Shown: piece by piece, positions 20,584-29,544 of the stretch
Numbering within the stretch: the stretch's first letter is position 1
Layout of the letters: each line of letters starts with the position of its first letter
Assembly (NCBI GenBank): GCA_041645435.1
Contig: JBAZQB010000009.1
Span: forward strand, 1-64,000
Origin: Methanoregula sp.
GTDB taxonomy: Archaea; Halobacteriota; Methanomicrobia; Methanomicrobiales; Methanospirillaceae
Length of the DNA: 64,000 nucleotides
Direction: 5' to 3'
Program-made: the position numbers and the translations under genes
The notes under the pieces: model-generated
What the model was told of the DNA's origin: nothing
The model's input: the letters and a program-made list of their open reading frames with translations, nothing else
Databases searched by the model: none

Positions 20584-21982
20584 GCTGTTCACCGCCATGC
20601 TGAAAGAGGAGTGGCGGGTCCATTCCACGATGTTTGGCAGCCTCTCCTTTGCCCTGTTCCCGTTCATGATCTTCGGGATTGCGTTCATGGGTGCGTTCCT
20701 CGTCCCCCTGATGCGGACTACGCTTCCTGCCGGCAATCTCACGCTGATCATCCACGCGAACTACCTGATGCTCGGGATCATGGTCGGCGGGTTCGGGCTC
20801 TTGGGCAACGAAGTGATGAACCGCCGCTTCGGCCAGGCAAGTCTCCTCGCGTACAGCGCCCGCAGCCTCCCGCTCTCCGAGCGGTTCATCTTTTTAAATT
20901 TCGTTGTCAAGGATACGGTCTACTACTTCTTCCTCTGGGTCCTTCCCTTTGGCTTTGGGTATATCGTGGCATCGCCGTTCACCAGAGTATCCCCTGCAAG
21001 TGCCCTGCTCCTCCTCCTCACCCTGACGCTCGCGTTTCTCTTCGGCCTCTGCGCCGTCTTCTTCCTCTCCACGGTCTACGCCCGGTCACGGACGGTGCTC
21101 GGCCTTGTCCTGCTGGCCCTTGGCGTGGGCTGGGGCAGTCTTGCGATCATAACCGGCACGAATCCCGTGCTCTTCTTCCCGCCACTACTGCTCAACAGCG
21201 CTTTCTCGTACACGAACCTGCTCATCTCCTGCGCCGTGCTGGCTCTTCTTTTCGCAGTCGCGGTCCTGCTCTTCAATCCTGAATCCGTGGGATCGGCAAA
21301 GATCTACAGGGACTCCTTTGCGCCCCTCATGAACCGGTTCTCGTTCCTGCCAAACCCCCCGCTCGCCGCCAAGGACACCATTGACCTGTACCGGAGCGGG
21401 AGCATGATCGGCCAGACGATCTTTTCGTTCCTCCTTCCCCTTGCCGTGATCTGGTTCTTCTTATCCCTGTTAGGCCCGTTTCTCCCGCCTCACGGCCTGC
21501 TCTTTATTTTCGCTATTACCACCGGTGTGATCGCGTCGACGATGTACACGTGGGTAACGATGTTCGATTCGTTCGGGCCGTATGCCTGCCTGCCCGTGGC
21601 CGTCAGCACGCTGATCACGAGCAAACTCACGACGTTTTCCGTGCTCCAGCTGATACCTGCGGCTTTCATCGCTGTCGTGGCGATTCTTTCCGGGGAGGCT
21701 GCATATCTCGTCCCTGCGGTTGTGCTCGGGTGCTCGGTCTCGTTTTACGCGGTGGGCGTCATGGCATGGCTCTGCGGGCTCTCCCCCAATGTTCTGGTGT
21801 ATGACGTAAAGGTGCTCTTTGTGTACCTCATCCTTGTAGGAATCGTGCTGTCGGTTTTCACCGCGATTGCCTTTGCCAACCCATACTATGCACTCTCGGC
21901 AGTGATCCTCGCGATCCCGACGTGGCTGCTGGTACAAAAAGCAAAGGTCCGCTGGGATGCGGTGGACCCGGCAGGATTCTGA
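20576..21982 (+). CDS. ABC-2 type transporter permease
   Basis: The 468-residue protein is very hydrophobic, with about 12 membrane segments, and starts MFELFTAMLKEEW. The frame is open well upstream, but that part lies inside the ATPase gene and is not membrane-like. The ATG at 20576 overlaps the ATPase stop by 8 bases, typical of coupled subunits. A length of about 470 residues suggests a large, two-bundle permease. Confidence 0.86.
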   Translation: MFELFTAMLKEEWRVHSTMFGSLSFALFPFMIFGIAFMGAFLVPLMRTTLPAGNLTLIIHANYLMLGIMVGGFGLLGNEVMNRRFGQASLLAYSARSLPLSERFIFLNFVVKDTVYYFFLWVLPFGFGYIVASPFTRVSPASALLLLLTLTLAFLFGLCAVFFLSTVYARSRTVLGLVLLALGVGWGSLAIITGTNPVLFFPPLLLNSAFSYTNLLISCAVLALLFAVAVLLFNPESVGSAKIYRDSFAPLMNRFSFLPNPPLAAKDTIDLYRSGSMIGQTIFSFLLPLAVIWFFLSLLGPFLPPHGLLFIFAITTGVIASTMYTWVTMFDSFGPYACLPVAVSTLITSKLTTFSVLQLIPAAFIAVVAILSGEAAYLVPAVVLGCSVSFYAVGVMAWLCGLSPNVLVYDVKVLFVYLILVGIVLSVFTAIAFANPYYALSAVILAIPTWLLVQKAKVRWDAVDPAGF

Positions 21983-21994
21983 AAAGAAAAACGT

Positions 21995-22159
21995 GTGACA
22001 CGGGATCAGAAAATACATTTTTTATCGGTTCTCTTTGTCACGATTGCGGGTATCTGCATCATTGCCTGTATCGTGACCTGGCTGACAAGAATCGATATGA
22101 CCGGGTGTTCGCTTGAGGATAATAAAAGACGTTGCCTGAGTGCCCGGGAAACTCCATAA
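21995..22159 (+). CDS. Possible 54-residue single-pass membrane protein
   Basis: A short GTG-started frame reads MTRDQKIHFLSVLFVTIAGI, then CIIACIVTWLTRIDMTG and a tail with two cysteines, ending in TAA. It has one strong membrane helix with a positively charged N-terminus. It begins 12 bases after the permease stop, so it could be a small accessory subunit. There is no clear ribosome binding site. Confidence 0.4.
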   Translation: MTRDQKIHFLSVLFVTIAGICIIACIVTWLTRIDMTGCSLEDNKRRCLSARETP

Positions 22160-22195
22160 AAAACCTTTTATCCATCATCGTCCATCTCAACTATC

Positions 22196-22441
22196 ATGAT
22201 AAATCCCCGCAAAGATACGGTAGAGGATACGGAAGAGAACCGGCAGATCTGCCGGAAGTACTGCAAAGTATGTCCGAACTACAAGCATCATTCCCTTGAA
22301 AAATACCAGCCCACTGAACTCTTCTGCGCATGTGGAAAATCCACGGCCCCGTCAATGAAAGAGCTCGGCTGCTTCTGTCCGGCCTGCGAGATCTTCACGA
22401 AACACCATCTCAATGTCGGATACTTCTGCGTCAAGCAGTAG
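22196..22441 (+). CDS. Cysteine-rich DUF2769-type protein (copy 2)
   Basis: The 81-residue paralogue of the gene at 11346 has the same C-x3-C-x2-C motif and GCFCPAC. About two thirds of residues are identical. The upstream sequence is also conserved (AAAAACCT, TTATCCATCATCG), with the A/T box about 28 bases before the ATG, so it is probably leaderless. A family 1 MITE begins 11 bases after the stop. Confidence 0.75.
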   Translation: MINPRKDTVEDTEENRQICRKYCKVCPNYKHHSLEKYQPTELFCACGKSTAPSMKELGCFCPACEIFTKHHLNVGYFCVKQ

Positions 22442-22452
22442 ATGATTTTTTT

Positions 22453-22648
22453 GCTCTGTAGAAAACCTTTTTTTCACGTAATATATTGCCCCCCTCTTGC
22501 GCCACCAGTCCCCCGTTGGGGGACGGGCGCAGTGCGATAGCCCGAGTAAGGTTACAGGTAATACGTTGTCATCGCAATGGGGGGTGCCCCAGTGGCGGGG
22601 GCGAAGCCCCCGAGAACGTCAGAGTTTTCTCAATGATTTCTACAAAGC
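22453..22648 (-). mobile_element. MITE-like element, family 1, copy 2
   Basis: This 196-base copy is in reverse orientation. The ends are GCTCTGTAGAAAACC and GATTTCTACAAAGC. The internal hairpins (GTCCCCC/GGGGGAC and CGGGGGC/GCCCCCG) are intact. It sits between two convergent genes and is flanked by T and A runs on either side. Confidence 0.82.
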
Positions 22649-22682
22649 AAAAAAAACGGGTGAGAATTATTACCCTGCAACC

Positions 22683-23546
22683 CTACAGCCCGCCCTCAGG
22701 TTTCGGCATCTTCGGAAGCAGGTTGCGAAGGTGCCAGAAGAGAAGCCCGAGAACAACGCTTACGAGCACGCAGAACCAGCCGAACTCGCCGAGCATCGCC
22801 GCCCCGGCCCCGGTCGTTGCCGTGATCGCGGGGTAGAAGGTCTGGATGAAGTAGTTCCAGAAGCCATGGAGGAGGGCGGCCGGCCAGACGCTGCCGGACC
22901 GGAGCCGGATCCAGGCGAAGATGGTGGAGCCGCCAAAGATGGAGAGGAAGAACGTGACAATTGAGTACCATAGCGCACCCGAGCCGTGATATCCCCCGGC
23001 GAACATGACCGGCAGGTGCCAGCACCCCCAGATGAAAGCGGAGACAATCGCGATCCGGGTGAACGACTCAAACCTGCCGAGCTCGGGGACGAGCAGCCCC
23101 CGCCACCCAATCTCCTCGCCTGTTGCCGAGACGATACTGAGGCCAAGCGCGATCAGGATAGCCTGCAGCACCGGCAGCGTAAGCATGGCCGCCCCCTTAT
23201 CCGGTAAAAACGGTGCAACGCCGGAGACCCACGCAGTGCCGAACATCGCGAGCCCGACCGCGACCGGGATGATGATCGCAAGGAGCCACCACCGGAGCTC
23301 GCCTGCCTTAAACCCGAATCCCGCAAGGTTCTTCTGGAAGTAAAGACGGGTCACGATAGCTGCGACCGCGGGACACCACATGAGAAGGAACCCCGAGTAG
23401 CGGAGGATGCCGGTGTCCACTGCAACCTGCGGTCTTGCTGCGATGATGTACCAGAAGATCGACGAGAGCGCGAACACGAGGATGAGGTATGTTACAACAA
23501 CACGTTTCGGGTCGGTCGTCAGGGACGTTTCTGCCGGTTCTGCCAT
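22683..23546 (-). CDS. CPBP-family intramembrane metalloprotease
   Basis: The protein of about 287 residues has eight or so membrane segments and the CPBP/Abi catalytic motif EEIGWRG (about residue 140). Later motifs are FIWGCWHLP and LLHGFWN, which supply histidine ligands. Bacterial members cleave membrane proteins or mature peptides; the target here is unknown. The start MAEPAETS was chosen because the 31 residues before it are not protein-like. The gene is transcribed away from glycerol dehydrogenase. Confidence 0.85.
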   Translation of the reverse strand: MAEPAETSLTTDPKRVVVTYLILVFALSSIFWYIIAARPQVAVDTGILRYSGFLLMWCPAVAAIVTRLYFQKNLAGFGFKAGELRWWLLAIIIPVAVGLAMFGTAWVSGVAPFLPDKGAAMLTLPVLQAILIALGLSIVSATGEEIGWRGLLVPELGRFESFTRIAIVSAFIWGCWHLPVMFAGGYHGSGALWYSIVTFFLSIFGGSTIFAWIRLRSGSVWPAALLHGFWNYFIQTFYPAITATTGAGAAMLGEFGWFCVLVSVVLGLLFWHLRNLLPKMPKPEGGL

Positions 23547-23749
23547 ACTAGTGACTAGGGAGCCGCACAATATCAGAATATCGGGACCGGGAATGAACCT
23601 GCGGTCAACAAAATCATCGGGGGGCGGACCCGGTGCCATATTCTGCCGGAACCTGATGCCGGCATACCCATCTCATGCATATTCCGGCAAAGTCTGCGGT
23701 TTATTTCATGAGACGGCAATGATCTATCACAACAAGGAGCTGCAGTAGT

Positions 23750-24856
23750 ATGTCCAGAGTATTGGCATCACCTTCAAAATATATCCAGGGACCCGGTGAG
23801 ATTTTGCAAATAAAAGACCGCATTTCCCATCTGGGGGGACCGGTTCTTTTTGTCATGGGAAGGTTTGCGTATAAAAACCTGAAAGGTGTTATTGAAGAGA
23901 GTTTCAAAGATTCCGGCTCAACCGTGATCTTTGAACTATTCGGCGGCGAATGCACAAAAAAAGAAATTGACCGGCTACGAGCCATATACCAGACGCACCG
24001 CTGCACCGTTGTGGTGGGAGTTGGAGGGGGCAAGGCTCTTGATACCGCAAAAGGTGTGGCATATTATGAAAAAGCCCCGGTTGTTTCGGTTCCTACGATT
24101 GCGTCAACCGACGCTCCCACAAGCGCAATAGCCGTTACCTACACAGAAGACCATGTGTTTGACGGAAATATTCTCCTTCCCAAAAATCCGGAATTAGTAC
24201 TGGTTGATACGGATGTCATTACCCGGGCACCGGTCAGGTTTCTTGTTGCCGGCATGGGGGATGCGTTATCAACGTATTTTGAAGCCGGGGCAAATGCTGC
24301 CTCGGATCATGATAATTTTGCCGGCGGAAAGACGACCAACACTTCTCTGGCACTGGCAAGATTGTGTTATGAAATCCTGATCCGTGACGGCCTGAAAGCC
24401 AAACAGTCTGCAGAGAACAGGATATGTTCCCCTGAGGTGGAAAATATCATTGAAGCCAATATTTATCTCAGCGGGGTAGGTTTTGAGAGCAATGGACTGG
24501 CCTGTGCGCATTCAGTTTACAATGCCTTTACGTCCCTCCCCTCGTGTCACCACATGTACCACGGGGAACTGGTTGCATTTGGCACTATCGTTCAGCTGGT
24601 ACTGGAAAAACGGGCGGAACCGGAGATCGAAGAGGTACTCCGGTTCTGCACCAGCGTGGGATTGCCGGTCTCATTTGCTGAACTAAGCACGAGAGAACTT
24701 ACCCGTGATGAGCTCATGAGCGTTGCCGTTACTGCTTGTTGTCCGAATAATTTTATGGACAGTATGCCGTTTGCCGTATCCCCTGAGATGACGTTTGACG
24801 CACTGGTAGCGGCAGATGCCCTTGGAAGAAAATACAAAGCACAGGAAAGTCACTGA
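23750..24856 (+). CDS. gldA: Glycerol dehydrogenase (zinc-dependent, GldA-like)
   Basis: The 368-residue protein of the iron/zinc alcohol dehydrogenase family should interconvert glycerol and dihydroxyacetone with NAD. It resembles bacterial GldA along its length: SPSKYIQG at the start, FGGECTKKEIDRL, the nucleotide loop GVGGGKALDTAK, and PTIASTDAPTSA. Metal ligands are Asp in GMGDALSTYFE, His in ACAHSVYN and His in MYHGELVAFG. It is not the archaeal glycerol-1-phosphate dehydrogenase. AAGGAG lies 10 bases before the ATG. Acquisition from bacteria is an inference. Confidence 0.88.
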   Translation: MSRVLASPSKYIQGPGEILQIKDRISHLGGPVLFVMGRFAYKNLKGVIEESFKDSGSTVIFELFGGECTKKEIDRLRAIYQTHRCTVVVGVGGGKALDTAKGVAYYEKAPVVSVPTIASTDAPTSAIAVTYTEDHVFDGNILLPKNPELVLVDTDVITRAPVRFLVAGMGDALSTYFEAGANAASDHDNFAGGKTTNTSLALARLCYEILIRDGLKAKQSAENRICSPEVENIIEANIYLSGVGFESNGLACAHSVYNAFTSLPSCHHMYHGELVAFGTIVQLVLEKRAEPEIEEVLRFCTSVGLPVSFAELSTRELTRDELMSVAVTACCPNNFMDSMPFAVSPEMTFDALVAADALGRKYKAQESH

Positions 24857-24946
24857 ACCTGAACCCTGTGATCCTTGAAATACCCCGCATTACTTACCTC
24901 TCTGTTGGATGGGGGGCCCAACATCCCCCCGCTGCAAAGGTTGTCT

Positions 24947-26677
24947 TTAGTGCTCGAAATGGATATGTGTCGTGTTCATCCCGTCCCTGTGGGAGACCGT
25001 AACCCCGTCCGCATAGGAATAGACCATGGCAGATGAGAGGCGGGAGAATGCTTCCGGATCGTTCATGAGCTCCTCCGGTGTGGGGACCGTTGTTGTGGAG
25101 GTAACCGGTGGACCCCGGGACTCAACATAGATATCCAGATGGTATTCGTCAAAGCTCATCTTCACCTTCGCCCCGTTCTTCATGGAACCGGTCGAGAACC
25201 CATCCTCAATACATTCAAAAAGAGCCGATCCCGCCCGGTGCATCACGTCCCTGCGGGCGCCCCACCGGCGCCCGTTCCGGTCAACAAAGGTAAAGACCGT
25301 GTCGGCAAGATCCTTTGTTGCAGGAATAAGGGTAATCTCATCCCATTGTTGAATCCCGATCCTGAAAAGGAGCGTGAGGCCGATTGCCATAAGGGTTGAG
25401 AGGGTGAGCGGGGACGTCAGAAGCGTTGCAAGCCAGGTATGCTCTGCAGCAAACGGGACTGCCGCAAGAGTACTTGCCCCGAGACCGAAGGTGAACGAGA
25501 TCCCGATGATGAAGAATTTCCGGGTATCCATCATGCGGGACATCATTATCTCGATACCCAGCATCACCATGTAGCAGATCGCATAGACAAGAATGGCACC
25601 CATGACCGGAACCGGCATGACCATGAAGAAGAACGAGGCATGGGGAAAAAATGCCATGAGGATCAGCAGAGCCCCGGCAACGATCCCGATCCTGCGACTG
25701 GTTGCAGCCGAGGCCAGCGACAGCCCGATATTTCCGGAAGAGGTACTCTGGCCAAGTCCGCCAAATACGCCGGAGAGAATGTTGGTCAGGCCGTCGGTGA
25801 ATATCCCCCGCCCGCAGTTCTGCATATCGGGCCGGGTCCACTTTGCATCATGGATCTTCTGGCAGGTGGTGACGTTGCCGATGGTCTTGAGGGTTCCTGC
25901 AAGGCCGGCGATCAGGAACGGCAGGAGCAGCACGGCATCGAATGACCAGCCCAGGATAACCGGGCGGGGAAGGGTGAAGAGCGGCAGGGCAATAAGGGAG
26001 AAGAGAAGAGTGGCGGGAAGCTGCCCAAGGAGGAATGCGGTGATGTATCCGGCGATGATCCCGATGATGGCAGTAAAGAGTTTCACTCCCCCTTTTCCCC
26101 AGACGCTGGTCGCGATGATGACGAGAAGGGTTACTGCGGCGATCGTGACGCTCGGCAGGTCCGCAACACCGGCCGGGTTCCGGAGCCCGATACAGCTCTC
26201 AATGGCAAACGGGATCCCGCCTACCCCGGCCATCACGATAACAAGGCCGGTCACCTCCGGAGGGAAGAGAACCCGGAGCCGGTGAACAATGCGGGAGAGG
26301 GCAACCTGGAACACACCGCTGACCGCGGTCATACCGCAGAGAAGTCCGTATCCTCCAAGAGTGAAGGCCCTGATGGAGGGCGGGATGAAAAAGAGGGCGG
26401 CAAAGGAGGGGCAGAGATACCCAGATCCGATGTAGCGGCCTTTGAGCGACTGGAGGATCGTGCCGATCCCGACGACAAGGATGGTCATCGAGAGGAAGAA
26501 TGCGGCATCCGAGCTCCCCATGCCGGTTGCCTTGAACAGGATCATGGGGAAGATGAATGACGTGGCGATAAGGAGTGCATGCTGGATGCCGAGCAGGGCA
26601 CAGGTTGCCGGAGGCGGCACATCCTCGACAGAATAGGTCAGTTCATAGGAGGGTTTTGGTATGCTGCTGCCTTCCAT
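24947..26677 (-). CDS. NCS2-family (xanthine/uracil-type) permease with a C-terminal soluble domain
   Basis: The protein of about 576 residues has 12-14 membrane segments typical of nucleobase permeases, including SSGNIGLSLASAATSRRIG in place of the usual QNxG motif region. The last 120-130 residues form a soluble extension (FVDRNGRRWGARRDVMHRAG, later SFDEYHLDIYVESRG, ending in HIHFEH) that common uracil permeases lack and that I do not recognise. GGAGGAG lies about 9 bases before ATG 26677, which decides this start over one 18 bases upstream. The substrate is not determined. Confidence 0.8.
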   Translation of the reverse strand: MEGSSIPKPSYELTYSVEDVPPPATCALLGIQHALLIATSFIFPMILFKATGMGSSDAAFFLSMTILVVGIGTILQSLKGRYIGSGYLCPSFAALFFIPPSIRAFTLGGYGLLCGMTAVSGVFQVALSRIVHRLRVLFPPEVTGLVIVMAGVGGIPFAIESCIGLRNPAGVADLPSVTIAAVTLLVIIATSVWGKGGVKLFTAIIGIIAGYITAFLLGQLPATLLFSLIALPLFTLPRPVILGWSFDAVLLLPFLIAGLAGTLKTIGNVTTCQKIHDAKWTRPDMQNCGRGIFTDGLTNILSGVFGGLGQSTSSGNIGLSLASAATSRRIGIVAGALLILMAFFPHASFFFMVMPVPVMGAILVYAICYMVMLGIEIMMSRMMDTRKFFIIGISFTFGLGASTLAAVPFAAEHTWLATLLTSPLTLSTLMAIGLTLLFRIGIQQWDEITLIPATKDLADTVFTFVDRNGRRWGARRDVMHRAGSALFECIEDGFSTGSMKNGAKVKMSFDEYHLDIYVESRGPPVTSTTTVPTPEELMNDPEAFSRLSSAMVYSYADGVTVSHRDGMNTTHIHFEH

Positions 26678-26906
26678 CTCATGCTCTCCTCCCATGTCCG
26701 TGAATTCCTTATGTTACTAACGTAAGCCATCTACCGCAATATAGTTATCAGATTATTCCGGTGCGGAAGAATCCTGCGAAGGGTGAATCCGGGGAAGAGG
26801 ATGCCAGTATCCTGCGCCGGATATAATTACATCCAGGGCGGGCCTGCCGGAAAATTTGAAACGTGCATCATAAGATCGTGCGTTGTACCATCCTCTATTT
26901 TTTTCT

Positions 26907-27102
26907 GCTCTGCAGAAATCATTGAGAAAACTCTGACGTTCTCGGAGGCTTCGCTCCCACCACTGGGGCACCCCCCATTGCGATGATGACGTATTACCTG
27001 TAACCTTACTCGGGTTATCTCGCTGCGCCCGTCCCCCAACGGGGGACTGGTGGCGCAAGAGGGGGGCAATATATTACGTGAAAAAAAGGTTTCCTACAAT
27101 GC
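26907..27102 (+). mobile_element. MITE-like element, family 1, copy 3
   Basis: This 196-base copy has decayed ends (GCTCTGCAGAAATC and TTTCCTACAATGC) but a well-conserved interior with both hairpins. It sits 48 bases downstream of the stop of the small membrane protein gene. Confidence 0.8.
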
Positions 27103-27149
27103 AATTTTTTTAAACCGCTTAGATTCCCCGTTGCTTGAAAAAAAGAACA

Positions 27150-27368
27150 TTACGATTTCTTTGGAGGGATTGCCAGCAGGTCATCTTCCTCCCCCGCTTC
27201 CCGCTTCTCCATTTTCCATCCTATGAAAGAGATCACGATGGCGGTGATCATCACAACCGCTAACAGAATGGTAGTAGTGGTGTTATTAGGCATGATGAAG
27301 GTGAGTATAAAGAAAACCGGGATGAGCCCGATTGCAATCATTTTCAATTGTACCTGGGTAACGTGCAT
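27150..27368 (-). CDS. Small two-helix membrane protein
   Basis: The 72-residue protein has two membrane helices, LKMIAIGLIPVFFILTFIM and TTTILLAVVMITAIVISFIG, and a charged C-terminus. GGAGG stands 8 bases before the ATG at 27368, which rules out the longer upstream frame. No family is recognised. Confidence 0.62.
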   Translation of the reverse strand: MHVTQVQLKMIAIGLIPVFFILTFIMPNNTTTTILLAVVMITAIVISFIGWKMEKREAGEEDDLLAIPPKKS

Positions 27369-27469
27369 TGTTGATCCTCCGCCTCTCTCTCCTGATGAAA
27401 CAGTAGTTGGTTCGCCGCAGAGCCTCATATGAGTTTCGGAGTTCCGGTTAAGTATCGCGACAATCAGCA

Positions 27470-27960
27470 CTTGCCGGCCCGCCCGGGACTCCGGGAGACC
27501 TGCACTCTCCCACACACACTTCTCCGACGGAGACTCATGGTGCCTGATGAGAAATGGACGATTTTTTCCCGAATTATTCGCGAAAAATGACAAGTTTAAA
27601 ACGCACTTTTTCGAAATTCCCGAAATAATCACCCCGTTTACCCAAATTCGGTATAAAATAGCCCCTAAAATGATCCCTATTGGTGCCTTTTGGATAGCCG
27701 ATCGCTTGCCGGATGGGCTGGACAAGGGGGAAAGGGAAAGGAACCCCCGTTTTGGGGCTCGGAACGAATAACTCTTACTTCGTCCACCGACATGAATTTC
27801 ACAATACCTTCCGGACCCCCTGTTCGATCAAAATATCCATGAGTTTTCGATTGAACAAGCGGTGATCTTCACCGGAATGGGAGTCACTTTGGGCTTTGTT
27901 TTGGCATTTTGGGGGAACGGTGGCCGTGTAGGTGGAGTTGTAAAGTGATTGGTGAGGGGG
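27470..27960 (+). repeat. Dispersed repeat, family 2, copy A
   Basis: This copy of an approximately 480-base non-coding repeat is also found at 59185 and 61340, with partial copies at 56545 and 63093. Landmarks in order are CGGGACTCCGGGAGACCTG, CGACGGAGACTCA, TTCCCGAATTATTC, CCCTATTGGTGCCTTTTGGA, an AACCCC/GGGG hairpin, CCTTCCGGACCCCCTGTTC, and TTGGGCTTTGTTTTGG. It fills most of the 630-base gap. No open frame is shared between copies. Confidence 0.8.
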
Positions 27961-28001
27961 ATTTGGGGATGAAAGTTGAGAGGCCGGGGGGCTGCCGCCT
28001 C

Positions 28002-28958
28002 TCACTGCCGGCTGGTATAGATCCCGGACCCCACGAGCCAGGTATCGTCAATGGGGGTAACATAGCAAAGTTTCATGCCGGGTTTGCCTGTATCCGGGTT
28101 GTAGTAATCCACGTACACAAATCCCCCGCTGCTCTTTGCAACCGCAATCTCCCATGCCGTGATCTTCACCCCGTGCGTGTCGGTGAAATCCATCCGGTTT
28201 GTACCGATTGATTCAGGCTGGAAGGGCATCGCGAGCGTGGTACCGTTGTACGCGTACGCAAAGATGTACCTGCTCCCGTCAGCAAAAGTGCCGTTCCGGT
28301 CATTGAAATCCCTGACCGCTTTGGCCGCACCGTTCGCCAGCGCATACTGCCGGGCCTGCTTCACCCGCTCCACGAGCGGGTCCTTTTCCGTGGCATTAAA
28401 CAGCGCAGGCACTTCGGGCATATAGATCCCGGAGCCGGCGAACCATGTGCTGTCGACCGGCTTAACGTACGACAGCTTGAACTCCTCCCGGTTGTCAGCG
28501 GGATTCATGGTGACATAATAGACCCATCCCCCGCCCTCCCGGGCGACCTCGATCATCCGTTCTATATGGTTCACCCCGTTAGGATCGGCTGCCCCGGCCC
28601 GGTTCGTGCCGAGCAGGTCCGGCCGGTAGGGCCATGCGAGCGTGGTCCCGTCCATCCCGTACGCAAACATGTAGAGATCGCCTTCAATGAACGTCCCGTT
28701 GGCGTTGTTGAACTCTGAAAGCGCCGCATTCTTCCCGTGTTCCTTTGCGTATGCGACGGCCCTGTCGACAAAATGGGTGAGGTCCGCAGATCGCGTATCG
28801 GCCGTTCCAGCCGGGGCTACCGTGACGGGTGATGTGACCGGGGTGCCGGTTGTTATCGTCCCGGGGTTCTGGGAATTTCCGGACGGCCCGAAGCAACCCG
28901 CGAGCGCTACAGCGGCCGCAATGAGAAGCAGCATCACTGCAAGAGAAGATATCTTCAT
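28002..28958 (-). CDS. Lipoprotein with two Cache-type sensor domains
   Basis: The 318-residue extracytoplasmic lipoprotein has lipobox Cys22 in LAGC and a Thr/Pro-rich linker. Two tandem homologous Cache domains follow (about 55-185 and 190-318), each beginning with an AKEHGKNAALSEFNN-like helix followed by GTFxxGxxYxFAY and ending with WxxGSGIY. Cache domains bind small ligands for chemoreceptors and kinases. Here there is no membrane helix or signalling domain, so it would need a partner. None is adjacent. Confidence 0.82.
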   Translation of the reverse strand: MKISSLAVMLLLIAAAVALAGCFGPSGNSQNPGTITTGTPVTSPVTVAPAGTADTRSADLTHFVDRAVAYAKEHGKNAALSEFNNANGTFIEGDLYMFAYGMDGTTLAWPYRPDLLGTNRAGAADPNGVNHIERMIEVAREGGGWVYYVTMNPADNREEFKLSYVKPVDSTWFAGSGIYMPEVPALFNATEKDPLVERVKQARQYALANGAAKAVRDFNDRNGTFADGSRYIFAYAYNGTTLAMPFQPESIGTNRMDFTDTHGVKITAWEIAVAKSSGGFVYVDYYNPDTGKPGMKLCYVTPIDDTWLVGSGIYTSRQ

Positions 28959-29189
28959 AGCAATGGTTTTACCGGCAATTCCCTATGAAGATTGCTAACC
29001 GTGCGCGAAAGGTGACCGGGAGGTCCGGGACAGGAGTAATAGCGGACGGGGAGGGGAGTGGGGGGTGGTTTTAGAGGGAGCGAGAGGGGGTATAGTGTAG
29101 GGGGGGTGGAATTTTTATTACAGGGACCCTTTGAATTTTTATTAAGCGAAATCTGCTCAAAAGATTTAGTCAAAGTCCGGTAGAAAATT

Positions 29190-29312
29190 TTCAAGCAAGG
29201 TGTGATTGATAGGTGCGCAGCTTTCAAGCGGGGTCTGAGGGCTCGATTGAAATTTTCCGGGTAAGGTTTTTTTTCAAGCAGAATCTGCCCGGAATTTTTC
29301 AATCAAGGTCCA
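29190..29312. repeat. Four degenerate 15-base direct repeats
   Basis: TTCAAGCAAGGTGTG (29190), TTCAAGCGGGGTCTG (29223), TTCAAGCAGAATCTG (29273) and TTCAATCAAGGTCCA (29298) are variants of one word, each near A/T-rich flanks. They lie in the 586-base gap upstream of the PhnD-like gene. They could be regulator sites or the debris of an element. Confidence 0.35.
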
Positions 29313-29544
29313 ATGAAAAATTTTCAGGAAATGTCCGGTGCATTTTTCCCGCACGTTCGCACGGAGCCGCTCTCCCGGTTCGTACTCTTCATGGTTGCCT
29401 CTTTAAGTTGCCGGAAGCATAATGGGGAAATTCCCCGTCGCCAACTGTCCTTATTGCGCTTTTATTGTCCTGATAAGTGTCCGAAAATACTGCGCTCATT
29501 TATCATCAAAAAGAATCCAACCTGTTACTCTGGTGGAATAATTT

